Shown here piece by piece: positions 61,001-64,000 of a DNA stretch of 64,000 bases. Positions within the stretch are counted from its first letter, which is position 1, and each line of letters begins with the position of its first letter. Origin of the DNA: Sacculina carcini (taxonomy: Eukaryota; Arthropoda; Thecostraca; Sacculinidae); NCBI GenBank assembly GCA_916048095.2, contig OU696591.1, positions 448,501-512,500 on the forward strand. Direction: 5' to 3'. Position numbers and translations under genes: made by a program. The notes under the pieces are model-generated. The model ran no database searches. It was given only the letters and a program-made list of their open reading frames with translations, and was not told the DNA's origin.

Positions 61001-62165
61001 TCTATGTGGGTGCCGATTGGTCGTTCCTCGCAGTATGCGAAAGAACATATTGGCCATGCTACATGATAGCCACCAAGGGCAAGAACGGACCAAGGCCAGG
61101 GCCAGACGAGTGGTATACTGGCCAGGAATCGATCGCGATGTCGAGGCAACAACCAGGTCGTGCGAGTCGTGCCAACACGCCCTCCCGTCGCAGCAGCGCG
61201 AAACATATCGGGCTCATGCGAAGCCGCAGCGTCCTTTTCAGGTCGTCTCTACCGATTTCTTCGAGTACGCCGGACGACATTTTCTTGTGGTTGTGGATCA
61301 TCTGTCGGGGTGGCCCACTATCGCTGAGCTTGGTTTCGACACATCCGCTCCCAAACTAATCAAAACCATGCAGTCTTTGTTTTGTTTTGCAGGTGCGCCA
61401 GATGTGATCTACAGCGACGGCGGACCGCAGCTGACGTCGACGGCGTTCCGCAACTTCCTCCATGTGTGGGGGGTGGAACATCGCACATCATCACCGGGTT
61501 ACGCACAGTCCAACGGGCAGGCGGAAGCAGCAGTCAAGAGCATGAAGCGGCTTGTCGCTCACTGCTGGTGCCACCGGACGCGATCGCTCCAGCAAGACAA
61601 GTGGACACGCGGCATTCTGCAGTATCGCAACACGCCGGCATCCAACGGGCTGTCGCCGGCTGAGGTTGTGTTCGGTCGCGCCGTGCAAGACGCTGTGCCA
61701 GCTCACCGACGCGCCTTCGCTCAGAAGTGGCGAGCAGCTGCTGACGCCGCCGACCGAGTCCCGCCGCGCGCCGTGGAGCGGTACAATAGTGCGGCTCGGG
61801 ACCTCCAGACGCTCGCGGTTGGCAACCACGTGGCTGTGCAAGACTTTCCCACCCGGCGATGGTCTCGATACGGTTGCATTGTTGCCGTCAATCCAAATCG
61901 GCAATACTTGATCCGGATGTCCAGCGGTCGCGTGCTATGCCGCAATCGACGGTTCATTCGGAGTCGCTACGCACACGCCGCCCCCGACACGACTGATATC
62001 GCAGCATCGGCACATCAGTCGCACACGCCGGCCAACGAAGTCGAGGCAGCCGGACCCAACACATCGCCTGCTGTTGACGAGGCACCCGTGTTGTCTCCGA
62101 CTCCAGCACCCCGTCGCCCGACCCGTGCTCGACGACCGCCACGTCGCCTCATCGAGACGATGTGA
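58056..62165 (+). CDS. Gypsy-2 Gag-Pol polyprotein, intact
   Basis: 1,369 aa in one frame. Gag occupies about residues 1-220. Two CCHC knuckles follow (CSWCGGAWHTDVKDC about 228, CNKCKKRGHYAKVC about 248), then aspartic protease DSGAD about 303, RT with VVDDVVLY about 623, RNase H TTDASRLNGLG about 770 and integrase HHCC (HDSHQGQ... CESC) about 1003. The integrase core is D1066, D1121 and E1157 (D,D-35-E); the tail is Arg/Pro-rich. Gag and Pol are not separated by a frameshift, as in some Mag-like Gypsy lineages. The ATG spans the LTR/primer-site junction; the next Met is at residue 72, so translation probably starts here. No damage is visible. Expression from the element's own promoter is doubtful because its 5' LTR is interrupted. 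Confidence 0.93.
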   Translation: MAQPTIESPSPSRPVPTPRVTEPFAWLGKASQPQKLDVSVDREASLRAWKWRWDDFYLLSGLSSAPRAVQMAAMRACLSDDTLKVVENLDLPVDARDDVSAVIAALSQYIIGQTNEVLERKTFNSRCQQRDEGFDDFFTSLKDLASRCNFCDNCKESLIRDRIVIGLRDSSTIQKLCAIPKLPLKTAIDICRAEEAGNRDASAIVGHQVNRVTKASASGSNKHRQKCSWCGGAWHTDVKDCPARNTVCNKCKKRGHYAKVCRQRSGKTQVTAIIATMGAAQAPKVNVTVRTSRARAEMMALPDSGADICVAGVDAVDTLNIISDELKPPQGHPKLADQSTVVPIGVFDASVACGDRTTSVQFHVLPGAQGLVLSWLASRDLGFLPKDYPRQVFQVRDARERPQPLPRQSPQTTPSPPARRNMTQSDTATGEKWTQRLIDQFPRVFDEQIRSMPGEKFRIVLYDNAKPFCVTTPRRVPFALREKLKKELDTLVQNDIIAPTTEATEWCAPIVVAPKKNSNSIRLCVDLSHLNKYVIRERYQSETPAEAVASIQQAEAGWFSTFDALKGYHQCPLDQESQNLTTFLTPFGRYRFLRAPYGISSISEHYNRRMAECFSGLQRFARVVDDVVLYDKTLEEHIDHVKQFLQRCSDAGISLNRSKFRVAETHARFAGYVLDKNGYRIDTALTDAIAMFPKPTNISELRSFCGLANQTASFSNEIAPLLQPLRPLLKTSNEFHWDHTHDVAFQRARSMLSSPKTLAFYDSSRPTTLTTDASRLNGLGFVLTQVQQDGNGKVVQAGSRFLSDAETRYAIIELEALAVAWAMHKCRQFLLGMEKFDVVVDHRPLVSIFGSRRLDEIENPRLQRLRLKTMEFNFNISWCKGADNQAADALSRSPVSRPTPEDEMAEDASAPSICAMFNAIADEETINIRLLEVRAATESDSELMTLRQFIKNGFPSSKRELPESIRQYWPKHSDLTEDDGIVLCGCRLVVPRSMRKNILAMLHDSHQGQERTKARARRVVYWPGIDRDVEATTRSCESCQHALPSQQRETYRAHAKPQRPFQVVSTDFFEYAGRHFLVVVDHLSGWPTIAELGFDTSAPKLIKTMQSLFCFAGAPDVIYSDGGPQLTSTAFRNFLHVWGVEHRTSSPGYAQSNGQAEAAVKSMKRLVAHCWCHRTRSLQQDKWTRGILQYRNTPASNGLSPAEVVFGRAVQDAVPAHRRAFAQKWRAAADAADRVPPRAVERYNSAARDLQTLAVGNHVAVQDFPTRRWSRYGCIVAVNPNRQYLIRMSSGRVLCRNRRFIRSRYAHAAPDTTDIAASAHQSHTPANEVEAAGPNTSPAVDEAPVLSPTPAPRRPTRARRPPRRLIETM

Positions 62166-62192
62166 CGTTTGGTTCCAAACGCGAGGGGGAGA

Positions 62193-62393
62193 TGTTGGAG
62201 TGTGAACTGGCAGCACTGGGGCTCGGATCGGGGACGAGTGTGGCGAGTGTTAGGCTTTACGGGGTGAAAAGGAAGCGTGTTATTTCTGGTGTCTGATTGT
62301 GAATGTTCTGGACGGTTTGACTTTATTGTTTGTTTATATAATTTTCTGGGCAGCATAGAAAATATATTACGTTCATTGACGGTCTTTCGAACA
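62193..62393 (+). repeat. Gypsy-2 3' LTR
   Basis: 201 bp, TGTTGGAG to TTCGAACA, followed by the TTACA duplication. It serves as the uninterrupted reference for the split 5' LTR. Confidence 0.94.
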
Positions 62394-62398
62394 TTACA

Positions 62399-63583
62399 CA
62401 CTTGATATTATATTTTACTAAATATTTAATACTAAATGAAATACGAAATGTTTATGAAATACGTTTATTTAACTTTACATTTTAAAAAGAAAACGTTAAA
62501 TGGGACCCTTCGACATCAAGTAAAATTACTTTATCGGTATTTTCACTTTATCACTCACTCACAAACTCGCAATATGTATCGAAATAGAATGATGATCCAT
62601 GTATCGAAATAGAATTATGAACGTCTTGAAACATCATCTAATTTTAGCTTCCCACCGATTCTGTTGAACTTAGTTCTCTATATCGAGCTCACCTTTGACC
62701 CATTCTCTTTAGTACGAAAAAGGTACGGTACGATACGAAATTTTTTTTCGTACTTTCGTACCGTACCGTACTTCGGAAAAAATTTCTTACCGTGATTTCG
62801 TACCGTACTTTTGCCCGAAATTCAATCGTACCGTACCGTAATTTCGTACCGTACCGTACCGTACCTAGAGATGCGACCTAAAAAAACCGACGTTTTTTTA
62901 TAAAAAAAATGTTTTTTTTTGCCAAAAAAAGCGCGACCAAAAAAAACACGTTCTTTTTGTTTTTTTGAAGAGTCATGCAAAGAATTCAAATTATGGAAAT
63001 GATATACTTGGGATGTTAAATGAATTATTTTTTATTATTTATTATGGGTACGGTCCGTACCCATACTCTGGTCTGAATATAATAGACATGGGTAGATTCT
63101 GAGAAGATTTCACTATAGTTATATATGAACCAATGACAATCCCGCACTTTGTAATGTATATTGAAACACTCGGTAACTAGAATTTTCAATTTTTTGGCGG
63201 CATCAGTTTTAAGTATATCTTAATCACAATTATCAAAATCATTATCTTCCAGTAATGCATTCCTAGTCGATTTTGCAAGTTTATATTATTTAGCTTGTAC
63301 AACCAATTGATGCCAGAGATACAATGGAGCTGCAGGAGACATTCATGGTGGGTAATTTTCAAACCAACGATGAAGAAACATCTGGCGACGCCCCTAGGCT
63401 ATGCATTTGTGTAGTGGACGTTTGGTGTTGTGTATCTTGTGGTCTATCGATTGATTGGTGAATATTGAGTGTTCCTAATGTCACTGATATTGTTTGGCCC
63501 ACCTGAAATATAGAATTATTGGTGTTATGACTCGTTAGTGGTGATTTTGTGCATATTGGGCTTTGTGAAGCTTTTTGTTCACA
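62399..63583. other. Upstream region of the kinesin gene
   Basis: 62,712-62,866 is a GTACGGTAC/CGTACCGTAC cluster like that at 46,085. 62,870-62,960 has poly-A/poly-T runs with GCGACC words. 63,045-63,067 is a palindrome, TATGGGTACGG-T-CCGTACCCATA. 63,135-63,230 resembles the left end of the 11.5-kb insertion. The promoter and 5' UTR of the kinesin gene should lie here, but I see no clear core element. Confidence 0.5.
62712..62866. repeat. GTACGGTAC-rich palindromic cluster, right
   Basis: Similar in words and order to 46,085-46,215: GGTACGGTACGAT, then TTTCGTACTTTCGTACCGTACC. Confidence 0.75.
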
Positions 63584-63745
63584 ATGGCGGAAGACAAAGA
63601 CGAGAAGACTGAACCAGCTGAGGACAGCATTCGAGTGATATGTCGTTTCAGGCCGTTGAATACTGCCGAGGAGAAGGCTGGCTCCAAGTTTGTTGTGAAA
63701 TTTCCACAGCAAGGCGGTGCGGACGACCAGGCTGCCACTATTGGC
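63584..63745 (+). CDS. Kinesin-1 heavy chain, first coding exon (partial gene)
   Basis: 54 codons from ATG 63,584 to a GGC|GTAAGTG donor; the gene continues beyond the window. The sequence AEDSIRVICRFRPLN followed by EEKAGSKFVVKFP matches the start of the kinesin-1 (KHC/KIF5) motor domain; the Drosophila protein has nearly the same string. CRFRPLN is part of the nucleotide pocket. Kinesin-1 walks towards microtubule plus ends carrying vesicles, organelles and mRNPs. The three upstream codons of the open frame (from 63,575) lack an ATG, so 63,584 is the start. A strong start context (ACAATGG) supports this. Confidence 0.93.
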
Positions 63746-64000
63746 GTAAGTGATTAAATTATATAACATAGTCCCAAACTTAGTTTCAAGTGAGTGTTAT
63801 TGTCTTATTTAAATCGGAATAATTTTATGTCTCCTTAATAACATTAACCGCCGAGTTCTAATTGCATAGTTAAGTCCGATACGGAACTCTGGTTAATCGG
63901 CTGAATAGAAACAAGATTATTTTGTGTTTTAGCGCTGCGTACCATTTACGTTGTTGTTTTATCAAATAATTTTGTCAATCGTAGTGTTTTAGTGAACCAT

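Larger units (their letters stand above)
46298..62393 (+). mobile_element. Ty3/Gypsy LTR retrotransposon 'Gypsy-2', 5' LTR split by an 11.5-kb insertion
   Basis: TTACA flanks the element at 46,293-46,297 and 62,394-62,398, the 5-bp duplication expected of LTR integration. The 5' LTR is in two parts, 46,298-46,380 (83 bp) and 57,939-58,056 (118 bp); together they are 201 bp, the length of the 3' LTR (62,193-62,393), and I see no difference between them. The LTR starts TGTTGGAG and ends TTCGAACA. A polypurine tract (GAGGGGGAGA) precedes the 3' LTR, and TGGCGCAGCCGAC after the 5' LTR is the likely primer-binding site. Without the insertion the element would be about 4.54 kb. Confidence 0.93.

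Noticed and set aside
63359-63769. 136-codon minus-strand frame over the kinesin start
   Set aside because: It is antisense to kinesin exon 1 and crosses its donor site, with no recognisable domain.

Overview
The window is eukaryotic nuclear DNA, most likely from an invertebrate bilaterian. It has spliced genes with GT-AG introns, a kinesin-1 heavy chain start, a borealin-like gene, an SLC35E2-like transporter gene and an RREB1/hindsight-like zinc-finger gene. It is also dense in (CA)n/(TG)n microsatellites, minisatellites, LINEs, Ty3/Gypsy elements and hAT-type MITEs. I cannot name the species; a spiralian is a guess. All splice models below were made by eye from splice sites, codon phase and remembered family resemblance. 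No database search was run.

Layout. 1-15,950 holds no host gene I can support. It contains simple repeats, MITEs, a 5'-truncated minus-strand retroelement fragment inside a (GTGTTAGT)-type microsatellite (4,018-5,378) and a minus-strand LINE 3' fragment (10,089-10,765). 15,957-19,818 (+) is the zinc-finger gene; its last coding exon (19,702-19,818) is recovered by splicing. 20,187-20,732 is a 546-bp element with ~220-bp inverted arms and a TACTA duplication. 20,994-27,563 (-) is the borealin-like gene in three exons. Its large intron carries a tRNA-like SINE, a 20-bp minisatellite and a 16-bp minisatellite that abuts an exon donor. 27,960-28,350 is a LINE remnant. 29,327-42,837 (+) is the SLC35E2-like gene in seven exons whose phases all agree (319 aa). 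Its introns hold a 3.6-kb 26-bp satellite, an array of repeated splice-acceptor-like units, and a near-intact two-ORF LINE.

46,298-62,393 is a Ty3/Gypsy element (TSD TTACA) with an intact polyprotein. Its 5' LTR is cut in two by an 11,549-bp insertion (46,381-57,929) flanked by a 9-bp duplication, AAAAGGAAG, with imperfect inverted ends starting GAGGT. The two halves of the 5' LTR together look identical to the 3' LTR, so both the Gypsy element and the large insertion appear recent. The insertion carries its own cargo: a LINE remnant, a second Gypsy element (TSD ATTCT, 5' LTR and start of gag deleted) and a ~160-bp tandem array. The window ends with exon 1 of kinesin-1 heavy chain (63,584-63,745, +).

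The host genes have unrelated cell functions (transcription, chromosomal passenger complex, membrane transport, microtubule motor) and show no operon-like logic. The recurring theme is tandem amplification at or next to splice sites: the acceptors of SLC35E2-like exons 4 and 6, and the donor of borealin-like exon 2.
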